A DNA stretch of 64,000 bases from Acidovorax_G lacteus (lineage in GTDB: Bacteria; Pseudomonadota; Gammaproteobacteria; Burkholderiales; Burkholderiaceae_C), in contig NZ_BAABEX010000002.1 of NCBI RefSeq assembly GCF_039540375.1, forward strand, positions 1 through 64,000, read 5' to 3'. The position numbers and the translations under genes were made by a program. The notes beneath the pieces are model-generated. The model saw nothing but the letters and a program-made list of their open reading frames with translations. It made no database searches and was not told the origin of the DNA. Shown here in pieces: positions 43,449 through 51,546 of the stretch; the first letter of the stretch is position 1, and every line of letters begins with the position of its first letter.

Positions 43449-43540
43449 AACCCCAGTGATGACGAACCAGACAAGGGCCTGGGATGGACACGCCGAAGCT
43501 ACGGTTAGTACAACTTTGAATACCGATTACGTGTTTTGAC

Positions 43541-44782
43541 TCATGCCGTTCTCAACCGGATCACGTCCGCACCAGTACGTAACTTATCTAAATAGTCGGC
43601 CCACACATTCATCATCCTACGCCGCTGCTCCATGAATTCAGCGCGGTCGTAGGCTGCCCCCAGCGGCCCCGATTTGCCATGCGCCAGTTGAGCTTCGATC
43701 ACCTCGGCCGACATGCCGTGTATGCGCTCAACCATAAGCGTACGCGCCATAGCTCGGAACCCGTGAGCGCTCATTTCGTCGGATGCAAAACCCATGCGCC
43801 GCAGCGCGGCGTTGATGGTGTTGTCACTCATCGAACGCTCACCTGTACGCAGGCTGGGAAAAACGTAGCGGCCATGACCAGTGAGGGGTTGCAGCTCTCT
43901 CAAGATGGCGATGGCCTGCGGGGCCAGGGGCACAAAGTGTGGCCTGCCGTTGATCTTTTGCGCCAGTCGCCGCTTCATGTCCTGAGATGGAATGGTTAGC
44001 ATGGCTTTTTCAAAGTCGATCCACGCCCATTCCATCTGCCGGATGTTGCCCGGTCGTTGAAACAGCAGAGCAGACAAAGCCAGTGCCGCCTTTGTCATCG
44101 GTTGACCGGTGTAGCCGTCAATGGCCCGCAGGAGCTCTCCTGCCTTAGCAGGCTCCAGCACGGCAGCCATGTGCTTAACCACGATGGGCTTCAGTGCACC
44201 GTGCAGGTCTGGCACAGGGCTGCGCTCGCAGCGCCCAGTTTGCACCCCGTAACGGAAAACCTGCCCGGAAGTCTGGCGCAGTGTATGGGCGGTTTCATTG
44301 GCACCACGCTTTTCTACCCTACGCAGCGCATCCAGCAGCACGGGGGCCGTAATGTCTGGCAGCGTCAGCTTACCGATGTAAGGGAATAGGTCCTTCTCCA
44401 TTCGCTCTATCCAACGCGTCGCATAGCGCGGACTCCAGCCGCTGGCCTGGGTGGCATGGAATTCGCGCGCTACCGCTTCGAAGGTGTTGGCTGCGGCAAC
44501 TCGGATTGCTAGTTTCTCTGCCTTCTTTGCTGCGCCGGGGTCCAAGCCTTCGGCCAACATCTCGCGGGCCTCTTCGCGGCGTTTGCGAGCCTTGGCCAGA
44601 GAGACCACCGGATACACACCAATCGCGAGAGTTTTCTGCTTACCAAGATGACGGTAGTTCATGCGCCAATACTTGCCCGCCGGTTTAACGTGCAGGTACA
44701 GGCCGTACCCATCAGCATACTTCTCCCCCGTGGCAGAGCCGGTTGGCTTGACGTTTTTAACAAATGTATCTGTAAGTGCCAT
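43541..44782 (-). CDS. int: P4-type tyrosine recombinase (integrase) of the island
   Basis: A 413-residue integrase. The N-terminal arm-binding DUF4102 region (residues 1-90: MALTDTFVKNVKPTG ... ADGYGLYLHVKPAGKYW) precedes a core-binding domain and the catalytic domain. Catalytic residues are R243 (FQRPGNIR), H340 and R343 (AHGFRAMART), H368 (QLAHG) and Y378 (AAYDRAEF). An AGGGAGG site precedes the ATG. It is adjacent to attR and tRNA-Arg, the standard position, and transcribed away from the tRNA. Confidence 0.94.
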   Translation of the reverse strand: MALTDTFVKNVKPTGSATGEKYADGYGLYLHVKPAGKYWRMNYRHLGKQKTLAIGVYPVVSLAKARKRREEAREMLAEGLDPGAAKKAEKLAIRVAAANTFEAVAREFHATQASGWSPRYATRWIERMEKDLFPYIGKLTLPDITAPVLLDALRRVEKRGANETAHTLRQTSGQVFRYGVQTGRCERSPVPDLHGALKPIVVKHMAAVLEPAKAGELLRAIDGYTGQPMTKAALALSALLFQRPGNIRQMEWAWIDFEKAMLTIPSQDMKRRLAQKINGRPHFVPLAPQAIAILRELQPLTGHGRYVFPSLRTGERSMSDNTINAALRRMGFASDEMSAHGFRAMARTLMVERIHGMSAEVIEAQLAHGKSGPLGAAYDRAEFMEQRRRMMNVWADYLDKLRTGADVIRLRTA

Positions 44783-44794
44783 GCGCCTCCCTGT

Positions 44795-44860
44795 TGTTGG
44801 TATCTACTGGGCAGGCGTGTGGAGATACCAGCAGACATACCAACAGTGTGTTGGTATGTC
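44795..44860. promoter_or_regulatory. Nested inverted repeats upstream of the integrase
   Basis: GACATACCAACA (44834-44845) and TGTTGGTATGTC (44849-44860) form a perfect 12-bp palindrome with a 3-bp centre. Two further copies of the same half-site, TGTTGGTATCT (44795-44805) and AGATACCAGCA (44823-44833, one mismatch), form an outer dyad. Four alternating half-sites between the integrase start and attR suggest binding of integrase (arm sites) or AlpA/repressor. Confidence 0.75.
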
Positions 44861-44890
44861 ATGCTAAGCAACGGAATGGCATGAGACAAG

Positions 44891-44924
44891 AAAAAACCCG
44901 CAACACCAAGCAGCGTGCGGGTTT
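44891..44924 (-). terminator. Rho-independent terminator of tRNA-Arg
   Basis: AAACCCGCA (44894-44902) and TGCGGGTTT (44916-44924) form a 9-bp stem with a 13-nt loop; read on the minus strand it ends in six T. It follows the tRNA by about 33 nt. A second copy is present at attL. Confidence 0.85.
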
Positions 44925-44962
44925 CGAGAGGCGGTGAGCCTTGGTGAGATGAAGTTTTGGCC
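44891..44962. repeat. attR: right copy of the 72-bp direct repeat
   Basis: Matches 20662-20733 with one mismatch. It spans the terminator and the last bases (CCA, discriminator G and first acceptor base) of tRNA-Arg(TCT). The element's integrase lies immediately inside it. Because the tRNA reads into the repeat, the integration kept the tRNA and its terminator intact at this end. Confidence 0.88.
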
Positions 44963-45034
44963 TGCCCGGAGGGACTCGAACCCCCGACCTATTGCTTAGA
45001 AGGCAATTGCTCTATCCAGTTGAGCTACGGGCAG
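44958..45034 (-). tRNA. tRNA-Arg (anticodon TCT)
   Basis: A 77-nt minus-strand cloverleaf: acceptor CTGCCCG/CGGGCAG, D-arm with AGCTCAACTGGATAGAGC, anticodon loop CTTCTAA (TCT), T-arm GGTTCGAGTCC, discriminator G and encoded CCA. Its 3' end overlaps attR by 5 bp and is the integration target of the island. Confidence 0.95.
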
Positions 45035-45168
45035 ACAAAGAAACAAGCCGCGCTGAACACAGGGGCTCAAGACAGCGCGCGAATCATACCCTCTGCACTG
45101 GCGCGGAACCCCGCTTGCAAGGACCCGCGCCGCGGCTGCCGCGCCACCGTGTCAGCAGGTGCCCCATG

Positions 45169-46788
45169 TCACTCCCACTCGATGGTGGCGGGCGGCTTGG
45201 AACTCACGTCGTAGGTCACACGGTTGATGCCGCGCACCTCGTTGATGATGCGGCCCGACACCCGCTTGAGCAGGCTGTAGGGCAGTTCGGCCCAATCGGC
45301 GGTCATGAAGTCGCTGGTTTGCACGGCACGCAAGGCCACGACGTAATCGTAGGTGCGGCCATCGCCCATCACGCCCACACTCTTGACCGGCAGGAACACC
45401 GTGAAGGCCTGGCTGGTCAGGTCGTACCAGCTCTTGCCCGAAGCCGGGTCGACGGCGGCGCGCAGCTCTTCGATGAAGATCGCGTCGGCGCGGCGCAGCA
45501 GATCTGCGTATTCCTTCTTGACCTCACCCAGAATGCGCACGCCCAGGCCCGGGCCCGGGAACGGATGGCGGTACACCATGTCGTGCGGCAGGCCCAGCGC
45601 CACGCCGAGTTCGCGCACCTCGTCCTTGAACAGGTCACGCAGCGGCTCCAGCAGCTTCAGACCGAGTTGTTCGGGCAGGCCGCCCACGTTGTGGTGGCTC
45701 TTGATGGTGACGGCCTTCTTGCTCTTGGCGCCGCCCGACTCGATCACGTCCGGGTAGATCGTGCCTTGCGCCAGGAAGGTCGCTCCGCGGTGCCCCTGGC
45801 CGCTGGCCTTGAGCTTCTCGGCCTCGGCCTTGAACACGTCCACAAACAGCCGGCCGATGATCTTGCGCTTCTGCTCCGGGTCGCTGACCCCTGCCAGCTC
45901 GCGCAGGAACAGCTCGCTTGCGTCCACGCGAATCACTTTGGCATGCAGCTTGCCGGCAAACATGTCCATCACCATGTCGCCTTCGTTCAAACGCAGCAGG
46001 CCGTGGTCCACGAATACGCAGGTCAGCTGGTCCCCGATTGCGCGGTGGATCAAGGCCGCAGCCACGCTGGAATCCACGCCGCCCGACAGGCCCAGGATCA
46101 CCTCCTCGGAGCCCACCTGCGCGCGGATGGCTTCGACCGCCTCGGCGATGTGGTCGCGCATCACCCAGTCCGGCTGCGTGCCGCAGATGTTCAACACGAA
46201 GCGCTCCAGCAGCGCCCTGCCCTGCACGGTGTGCGTGACCTCGGGGTGGAACTGCACGGCATAGAAGCGGCGCACTTCGTCGGCCATACCTGCGATGGGG
46301 CAGCTGTCGGTGCTTGCCATGAGCTTGAAGCCCGGCGGCAGCTCAGTGACCTTGTCGCCGTGGCTCATCCACACCTTGAGCATGCCGTGCCCCTCGGGCG
46401 TGGTGAAGTCGGCAATGTCCCGCAGCAGCTCGGTGTGGCCGCGGGCGCGGACTTCGGCATAGCCGAACTCGCGCTTGTGCCCGCCTTCCACCTTGCCGCC
46501 CAGCTGCTGGGCCATGGTCTGCATGCCGTAGCAGATGCCCAGCACCGGCACACCCAGCTCAAACACGGCCTGGGGGGCCTTGTCGGTGGTCTCTTCATAC
46601 ACGCTGGCATGGCTGCCCGAGAGGATCACCCCCTTGAGCAGGCCGTCGGCCGCGTAGGCGCGCACCCAGTCGTCCGAGACATCGCAGGGATGCACCTCGC
46701 AGTAAACGTGCGCCTCGCGCACCCGGCGGGCGATCAGCTGCGTGACTTGCGAGCCGAAATCGAGGATGAGGATTTTCTGGTGTTGCAT
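45169..46788 (-). CDS. guaA: GMP synthase (glutamine-hydrolysing)
   Basis: A 539-residue enzyme converting XMP to GMP using glutamine and ATP, last step of GMP synthesis. The class I amidotransferase domain has GICYGMQ (catalytic Cys) and the HPE triad element (VQFHPEV); the ATP-pyrophosphatase P-loop is GLSGGVDSS. The C-terminal dimerisation domain ends in the conserved PPATIEWE. It follows guaB by 68 bp, separated by a hairpin terminator. The ATG at 46788 gives the family start MQHQKILILDFG. Confidence 0.97.
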   Translation of the reverse strand: MQHQKILILDFGSQVTQLIARRVREAHVYCEVHPCDVSDDWVRAYAADGLLKGVILSGSHASVYEETTDKAPQAVFELGVPVLGICYGMQTMAQQLGGKVEGGHKREFGYAEVRARGHTELLRDIADFTTPEGHGMLKVWMSHGDKVTELPPGFKLMASTDSCPIAGMADEVRRFYAVQFHPEVTHTVQGRALLERFVLNICGTQPDWVMRDHIAEAVEAIRAQVGSEEVILGLSGGVDSSVAAALIHRAIGDQLTCVFVDHGLLRLNEGDMVMDMFAGKLHAKVIRVDASELFLRELAGVSDPEQKRKIIGRLFVDVFKAEAEKLKASGQGHRGATFLAQGTIYPDVIESGGAKSKKAVTIKSHHNVGGLPEQLGLKLLEPLRDLFKDEVRELGVALGLPHDMVYRHPFPGPGLGVRILGEVKKEYADLLRRADAIFIEELRAAVDPASGKSWYDLTSQAFTVFLPVKSVGVMGDGRTYDYVVALRAVQTSDFMTADWAELPYSLLKRVSGRIINEVRGINRVTYDVSSKPPATIEWE

Positions 46789-46809
46789 GGGACAGAGCAG
46801 GAAAGACAA

Positions 46810-46840
46810 AGGCCCGAACGCCTGGGAGGGGTTCGGGCCT
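46810..46840 (-). terminator. Hairpin terminator between guaB and guaA
   Basis: AGGCCCGAAC (46810-46819) and GTTCGGGCCT (46831-46840) form a perfect 10-bp stem with an 11-nt loop. On the minus strand it is followed by TTGTCTTT, a broken T-run. It lies after guaB and 22 bp before guaA, so it should reduce or condition read-through. Confidence 0.65.
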
Positions 46841-46855
46841 GCGTTGCGGATCGCC

Positions 46856-48325
46856 TCAGTCGGCGCGGTAGTTCGGTGCTTCCTTGGTGATCTGCACGTC
46901 GTGGACGTGGCTTTCCCGGATGCCCGCGGTGGTGATTTCGACGAACTCGGCCTTGTTGTTCATCTCTTCAATCGTGGCACAGCCGCAGTAGCCCATGGAG
47001 GCACGTACGCCACCCGCCATCTGAAACACGATGGACACCATCGAGCCCTTGTAGGGCACACGGCCTTCAATGCCTTCGGGCACGAGCTTGTCGGCATTGG
47101 GGTTGCCGGTGCTCGACTCCTGGAAGTAACGGTCGGCACTGCCCTGCTGCATGGCACCGATGGAGCCCATGCCGCGGTAGCTCTTGTAGCTGCGGCCCTG
47201 GTACAGAATGACTTCGCCCGGCGCTTCTTCGGTGCCGGCGAACATGCCGCCCATCATCACCGTTGATGCCCCGGCCGCCAGGGCCTTGGCAATGTCGCCC
47301 GAGTAGCGAATGCCGCCGTCGGCAATCAGCGGAACGCCCGTGCCCTTGAGTGCCGTGGCCACGCTGTCGATGGCCATGATCTGGGGCACGCCCACACCCG
47401 CCACGATGCGGGTGGTGCAGATCGAACCCGGGCCGATGCCGACCTTCACGGCGTCGGCACCGGCCTCGACCAAGGCCAGCGCGGCAGCGCCCGTGGCAAT
47501 GTTGCCGCCGATCACGTCGACCTGCGGGTAGTTCTGCTTGACCCAGCGCACACGGTCGATCACGCCCTTGCTGTGGCCGTGGGCCGTGTCCACCACGATG
47601 GCGTCCACACCGGCCTTGACCAGCGCTTCCACACGTTCCTCGGTGCCGTCGCCCACACCCACGGCAGCGCCCACGCGCAGGCGGCCCGAGGCGTCGCGCG
47701 CGGCATTCGGAAAGCTGGTCTGCTTGGTGATGTCCTTCACGGTGATCAGGCCCTTGAGCTCAAAGGCGTCGTTTACCACCAGCAGGCGTTCAAGCTTGTG
47801 CTTGTTCAGCAGGGCCTTGGCTTCGGCGGGCGTCGTGCCTTCGCGCACTGTCACCAGTTTCTCGCGCGGGGTCATGATCTGGCTGACCTTGACGTCGTAC
47901 CGGGTCTCGAACCGCAGGTCGCGGCCCGTGACGATGCCGATCACCTTGCCGCCGTCGCAGACCGGAAAGCCCGAGATGCCGAGCTGCTCCGAGAGCTGCA
48001 GCACCTGCAGCACGGTGTGCTCGGGGGTGATGACCACGGGGTCGCGAAGCACGCCGGATTCGTAGCGCTTGACCTTGGCCACATGCGCGGCCTGCTCGGC
48101 TGGCGTGAGGTTTTTGTGCACGATGCCAATGCCGCCTTCCTGGGCAATGGCAATCGCCAAGCGCGCTTCGGTGACGGTGTCCATGGCGGCCGACACCAGC
48201 GGAAGGTTCAGCGCGATGTTGCGCGACAGGCGGGTGGCGAGGGAGGTGTCCTTGGGCAGGACCTGGGAGTACGCTGGCACCAGCAACACATCGTCGAAGG
48301 TGAGCGCTTTTCCGAGAAGGCGCAT
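46856..48325 (-). CDS. guaB: IMP dehydrogenase
   Basis: A 489-residue enzyme oxidising IMP to XMP with NAD, the committed step to GMP. The TIM barrel is interrupted by two CBS domains (about residues 95-205; the second runs from VSQIMTPREKLVTVREG). The catalytic loop is GIGPGSICTTRIVAGVG (Cys in SICTT), followed by the flap. The ATG at 48325 gives MRLLGKALTFDDVLLVP. Divergent from the DUF4124 gene. Confidence 0.97.
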   Translation of the reverse strand: MRLLGKALTFDDVLLVPAYSQVLPKDTSLATRLSRNIALNLPLVSAAMDTVTEARLAIAIAQEGGIGIVHKNLTPAEQAAHVAKVKRYESGVLRDPVVITPEHTVLQVLQLSEQLGISGFPVCDGGKVIGIVTGRDLRFETRYDVKVSQIMTPREKLVTVREGTTPAEAKALLNKHKLERLLVVNDAFELKGLITVKDITKQTSFPNAARDASGRLRVGAAVGVGDGTEERVEALVKAGVDAIVVDTAHGHSKGVIDRVRWVKQNYPQVDVIGGNIATGAAALALVEAGADAVKVGIGPGSICTTRIVAGVGVPQIMAIDSVATALKGTGVPLIADGGIRYSGDIAKALAAGASTVMMGGMFAGTEEAPGEVILYQGRSYKSYRGMGSIGAMQQGSADRYFQESSTGNPNADKLVPEGIEGRVPYKGSMVSIVFQMAGGVRASMGYCGCATIEEMNNKAEFVEITTAGIRESHVHDVQITKEAPNYRAD

Positions 48326-48429
48326 GTCAAAGCTCCAAAAAACGGATTGTACCCGCCCGTCTGTGGACACTGGCGCCCGCCGACTCCCGGACATTGGCAG
48401 CGCCCGGTGGCGCCCGCTACACTGCGCGG

Positions 48430-48951
48430 ATGAACTGGTTCAAGCTCACATTGGCCGCGGTGGCATGCACCACCTGCCTGGGTGCTGCCGCGCAGTGGCA
48501 GTGGGTGGACAAGGATGGCCGCAAGGTGTTCAGCGACCGGCCGCCACCTGCCGATGTTCCGGCGAGCAGCATCCTCAAGCAGCCGGGCAGCCTCGCGCCT
48601 GTACCGCGCGCAGCGCCTGCGGCAGACGCCAGTACGGCGGCAGCGGCAGTCCCCTCTGCTCGCCCTGGTGCAAGCGCACCGGCCTCGGCAGGCAAAGACA
48701 AGGAGTTGGAGGCCCGCAAAGCGCAGGCCGAGGCCGCCGAGGAGGCCAAGCGCAAGGCCGAGGAGGAGAAAATCGCCAAACTCAAGGCGGAGAACTGCAC
48801 CCGGGCCCGGCAGAGCAAAGCCCTGTTTGACGCAGGCAAGCCGGTCGCACGATCAAACGCACAAGGTGAGCGCGAGATCTTGGACGAAGCTGCGCGCAAT
48901 GCCGAAGCCAAGCGTCTGGACGGCATCATTGCCAGCGACTGCGCGCGCTGA
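48430..48951 (+). CDS. DUF4124 domain periplasmic protein
   Basis: A 173-residue exported protein with a signal peptide (NWFKLTLAAVACTTCLGAAAQ) and the DUF4124 hallmark WQWVDKDGRKVFSDRPPP directly after it. The rest is an Ala/Pro linker and a Lys/Glu-rich coiled coil (KDKELEARKAQAEAAEEAKRK). DUF4124 proteins are of unknown function and probably sit in the periplasm. The start is fixed by the signal peptide. Confidence 0.82.
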   Translation: MNWFKLTLAAVACTTCLGAAAQWQWVDKDGRKVFSDRPPPADVPASSILKQPGSLAPVPRAAPAADASTAAAAVPSARPGASAPASAGKDKELEARKAQAEAAEEAKRKAEEEKIAKLKAENCTRARQSKALFDAGKPVARSNAQGEREILDEAARNAEAKRLDGIIASDCAR

Positions 48952-49005
48952 GCGTCCATGCGCTGATACCTCGCTGACGCCTTCACCGACAAGGCAAATT
49001 GCCCG

Positions 49006-49365
49006 TCAGTAACCCGCCTTGCCCCCAGGGCGCCGCCGCGAAAACAGCCCGGCTCCGCGGGCCCCCTGGCGCGTGAAGCGCTCACGTCTGGCCACCTTGG
49101 GGTCTACGAGCAAAGGCCGGTACAACTCGATGCGATCGCCTTCGCGCAAGGTTTGCTCTGGCCCTACCTTTCGCCCCCATATCCCCACCGAGAGGTTTGA
49201 GGGTGCATCCGAGGCATCGGACGGCTGAACGCAGGACAGCCCCAAAGTGTTCAGCAAGTCGGCCACTCGGGTTCCTGAGGGAACCTCCATGGACAGCTCC
49301 TGCACGGCGCGCGGCCCCAGACACTGCACCACCCAGACCACCAGCGGGTCGGCGCTTTCAGCCAT
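49006..49365 (-). CDS. rnfH: RnfH family protein (UPF0125)
   Basis: A 119-residue ubiquitin-like-fold protein. VADLLNTLGL and GIWGRKVGPEQTLREGDRIELYRPLLVDPK(V)ARRER match the RnfH family, whose C-terminus is basic. It starts within the end of the ratA-like gene (8-bp overlap), the standard ratA-rnfH pairing. The cellular role is unsettled. Confidence 0.9.
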   Translation of the reverse strand: MAESADPLVVWVVQCLGPRAVQELSMEVPSGTRVADLLNTLGLSCVQPSDASDAPSNLSVGIWGRKVGPEQTLREGDRIELYRPLLVDPKVARRERFTRQGARGAGLFSRRRPGGKAGY

Positions 49366-49798
49366 AGACCTGCTCGGCGCGTTTGACAAACGCATCCACC
49401 ATGCTGCCTGCGATCTTGTCAAACACAGGCCCCACCAATGCGGCCAGTGCCGCATTGTCGAATCCGTAATGCAGCAGCAGTTCGACCTTGCAGGCGCGTT
49501 GGCCGCCATCACCCACGGGGTGGAAATGCCAGTCGCCATCGAGCCGCGAAAACGGCCCCTTGACCAAGTGCATCTGCACACGACGGCCAGGCTCATGCTG
49601 GTTGCGCGTGACAAAGGTCTGTCGCAATCCCCCGAGAGAAATACCCACTTCAGCGGTCATGCCCTGATCGCTGCGCTCCAGAACGCCCGCATGGTCGCAC
49701 CACGGCAAAAAACGGGGGTAGTGCTCGACCCCGGTGACCAGGGCGAACATTTCTTCAGGGCTGTACCAGATGAGGACGGACTTGTGGACGGTTTTCAT
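49358..49798 (-). CDS. ratA: RatA/COQ10-like START-domain protein
   Basis: A 146-residue protein of the polyketide-cyclase/START fold. FALVTGVEHYPRFLPWCDHAGVLE and the C-terminal DAFVKRAEQVYG are family signatures. Members are called RatA (E. coli, reported to block 70S assembly) or Coq10-like ubiquinone-binding proteins; the latter role is more likely generally. Divergent from smpB, the conserved arrangement. Confidence 0.88.
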   Translation of the reverse strand: MKTVHKSVLIWYSPEEMFALVTGVEHYPRFLPWCDHAGVLERSDQGMTAEVGISLGGLRQTFVTRNQHEPGRRVQMHLVKGPFSRLDGDWHFHPVGDGGQRACKVELLLHYGFDNAALAALVGPVFDKIAGSMVDAFVKRAEQVYG

Positions 49799-49919
49799 GC
49801 AGCGGTCGGTGCGGGAGCCCGCCACCGGCGTAGCCGCCGGGGCCACTAGAATCGCAGGCTTCCCAGCGCGCATTGTAGGGAGGGCTTGAACCCTGCCGCA
49901 GGGCCGCATCTATATCCCC

Positions 49920-50393
49920 ATGGCCAAGAAACCAGACACCTCCTCCCGCATCGCCGACAACAAAAAAGCCGCGTTCAACTACTTCTTTGAAGAGCATCAC
50001 GAGGCCGGCATGGTGCTGCAAGGCTGGGAAGTCAAAGCCCTGCGCGAGGGCAAGGTACAGCTCACGGATGGGTACGTGGTGATCAAGGACGGCGAGTTGT
50101 TTCTGATCGGCTGCCAGATCAACCCGCTCCGAACAGCCTCCACCCATGTCAACCCGGAGGCCGCACGTACGCGCAAGCTGCTGTTGCACAAGGACGAGAT
50201 CAGACGTCTGATCGGCAAGGTGGAACAGAAAGGCTACACACTGGTCCCACTGAATCTGCACTGGAAGAACGGCCGAGCAAAATGCGACCTTGCGCTGGCC
50301 AAAGGCAAGGCAGAACATGACAAGCGCGACACCATCAAGGACCGCGAAGGCAAGCGCGAGATTGAACGTGTCATGAAGAGCCGCCACCGCTGA
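49920..50393 (+). CDS. smpB: SsrA-binding protein SmpB
   Basis: A 157-residue tmRNA partner for trans-translation rescue of stalled ribosomes. NKKAAFNYFFEE, GWEVKALREGKVQL, LLLHKDEI and the basic tail KDREGKREIERVMKSRHR are all canonical. The ssrA RNA gene is not in this window. Confidence 0.97.
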   Translation: MAKKPDTSSRIADNKKAAFNYFFEEHHEAGMVLQGWEVKALREGKVQLTDGYVVIKDGELFLIGCQINPLRTASTHVNPEAARTRKLLLHKDEIRRLIGKVEQKGYTLVPLNLHWKNGRAKCDLALAKGKAEHDKRDTIKDREGKREIERVMKSRHR

Positions 50394-50501
50394 AGCGACG
50401 GCGTGGTTTTTTTGCGCGGGACGGGAATAAAGGCGCGCTGCCCTGTGTTCTCGTACATGCGCGGCGTGCATCGTGCAGGCTGGCATCTACCGGAGACCCT
50501 C

Positions 50502-50906
50502 ATGAAGACCCTGGCCCTCGCCCTCTCGTCCGCCGTTTTGCTGGCTGCCTGCGCCGCTCCCCCTTCCGTTCCCGTGCAGGCCAAGGACGGCGTACTGGTC
50601 GGCCCGAACGGCATGACGCTCTACACGTTTGACCGCGATACCGCGGGCAACGGCAAATCGGTGTGCAACGGCCCGTGTGCGACCAATTGGCCACCGCTGC
50701 TGGTCAAGGAATCCCGCGCCAGTGGTGACTACGGAGTAGCCACCAGCGCCGTAGGCGGGGAACCTTACAGCGTGGTCACACGCGACGACGGCAGCCGTCA
50801 GTTGGCCTACAAAGGCAAGCCGCTGTACTACTGGGCCAAGGATGCGAAACCTGGCGACCGCACGGGCGACGGCTTCAACAACGTCTGGCGGCTGGCGCGC
50901 CCCTGA
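50502..50906 (+). CDS. COG4315-type secreted lipoprotein
   Basis: A 134-residue lipoprotein with lipobox LLAAC (Cys about residue 17) and two repeats of the COG4315 motif: GMTLYTFDRDTAGNGKSVCNGPCATNWPPL and KPLYYWAKDAKPGDRTGDGFNNVW, each read here as separate landmarks. The family occurs with ECF sigma factors and has no settled function. An AGAC/CGGAGA site precedes the ATG. The sigma factor gene begins 41 bp downstream. Confidence 0.85.
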   Translation: MKTLALALSSAVLLAACAAPPSVPVQAKDGVLVGPNGMTLYTFDRDTAGNGKSVCNGPCATNWPPLLVKESRASGDYGVATSAVGGEPYSVVTRDDGSRQLAYKGKPLYYWAKDAKPGDRTGDGFNNVWRLARP

Positions 50907-50947
50907 GGCACAGACGACACGGCTGCTGGCTTCGCCTGTATTCCGCG

Positions 50948-51505
50948 GTGGACAGCATTCAGCTCAGCGACCATCTGCCCGGGTTGCGACGCTACGCGCG
51001 TCTGCTCACGGGCAATGCCTGGGCGGCCGACGATCTGGTGCAAGACACACTGGAGCGCGCGTGCCGCAAATGGCTGCTCTGGCGTACTGGCACCGATCTT
51101 CGGGCCTGGCTGTTCACTTTGATGCACCGCATTTACCTGAACCAGCAGCGTGGCCATCCTGGCCCCAACGCCTGGGTGGACCTGGACCCGCAAGACCTGC
51201 CCCTGGCAGCCACCGAACAGCCCACGGACCTGACACTGGACCTGGAGCGGGGCCTGCAGCGCCTGCCGCCCGAGCAGCGTGCGGTGCTGCTCCTGGTGAC
51301 CGTGGAAGACATGCCGTACGCTGAAGCAGCCGCCGTGCTGGGCATTCCGGTGGGTACGGTGATGTCGCGCCTGGCGCGCGCCCGCGAGCGGCTGCGTGGC
51401 TTTATGGACAACACCGCCGGAACCGACGCACCGCTGGCCCCCACGCCACCGGCGGGCGTCTCTCCTGCCAGCGCTGCACGGCCCCGCCTGCGGCGATTGA
51501 AGTGA
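50948..51505 (+). CDS. ECF-type RNA polymerase sigma factor
   Basis: A 185-residue sigma-70 family ECF factor. Region 2 is LLTGNAWAADDLVQDTLERACRKW and the DLRAWLFTLMHRIYLN stretch; region 4 contains LPPEQRAVLLLVTVEDMPYAEAAAVLGIPVGTVMSRLARARERL. A Pro/Ala tail follows. The start is GTG at 50948. It overlaps the anti-sigma reading frame and is presumably held by it; the inducing signal is unknown. Confidence 0.9.
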   Translation: MDSIQLSDHLPGLRRYARLLTGNAWAADDLVQDTLERACRKWLLWRTGTDLRAWLFTLMHRIYLNQQRGHPGPNAWVDLDPQDLPLAATEQPTDLTLDLERGLQRLPPEQRAVLLLVTVEDMPYAEAAAVLGIPVGTVMSRLARARERLRGFMDNTAGTDAPLAPTPPAGVSPASAARPRLRRLK

Positions 51506-51546
51506 CCTGTCCCACCACTGGAATGCGCCTGCCCCCTGAGCCCCCC

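Noticed and set aside
20641..44980. CRISPR array or prophage within the island
   Set aside because: No regularly spaced repeats with unique spacers are seen, and no capsid, tail, terminase or lysis genes could be identified.
44992..46890. A 632-codon plus-strand frame opposite guaA
   Set aside because: It spans the tRNA-Arg gene and guaA in antisense and has no family features.
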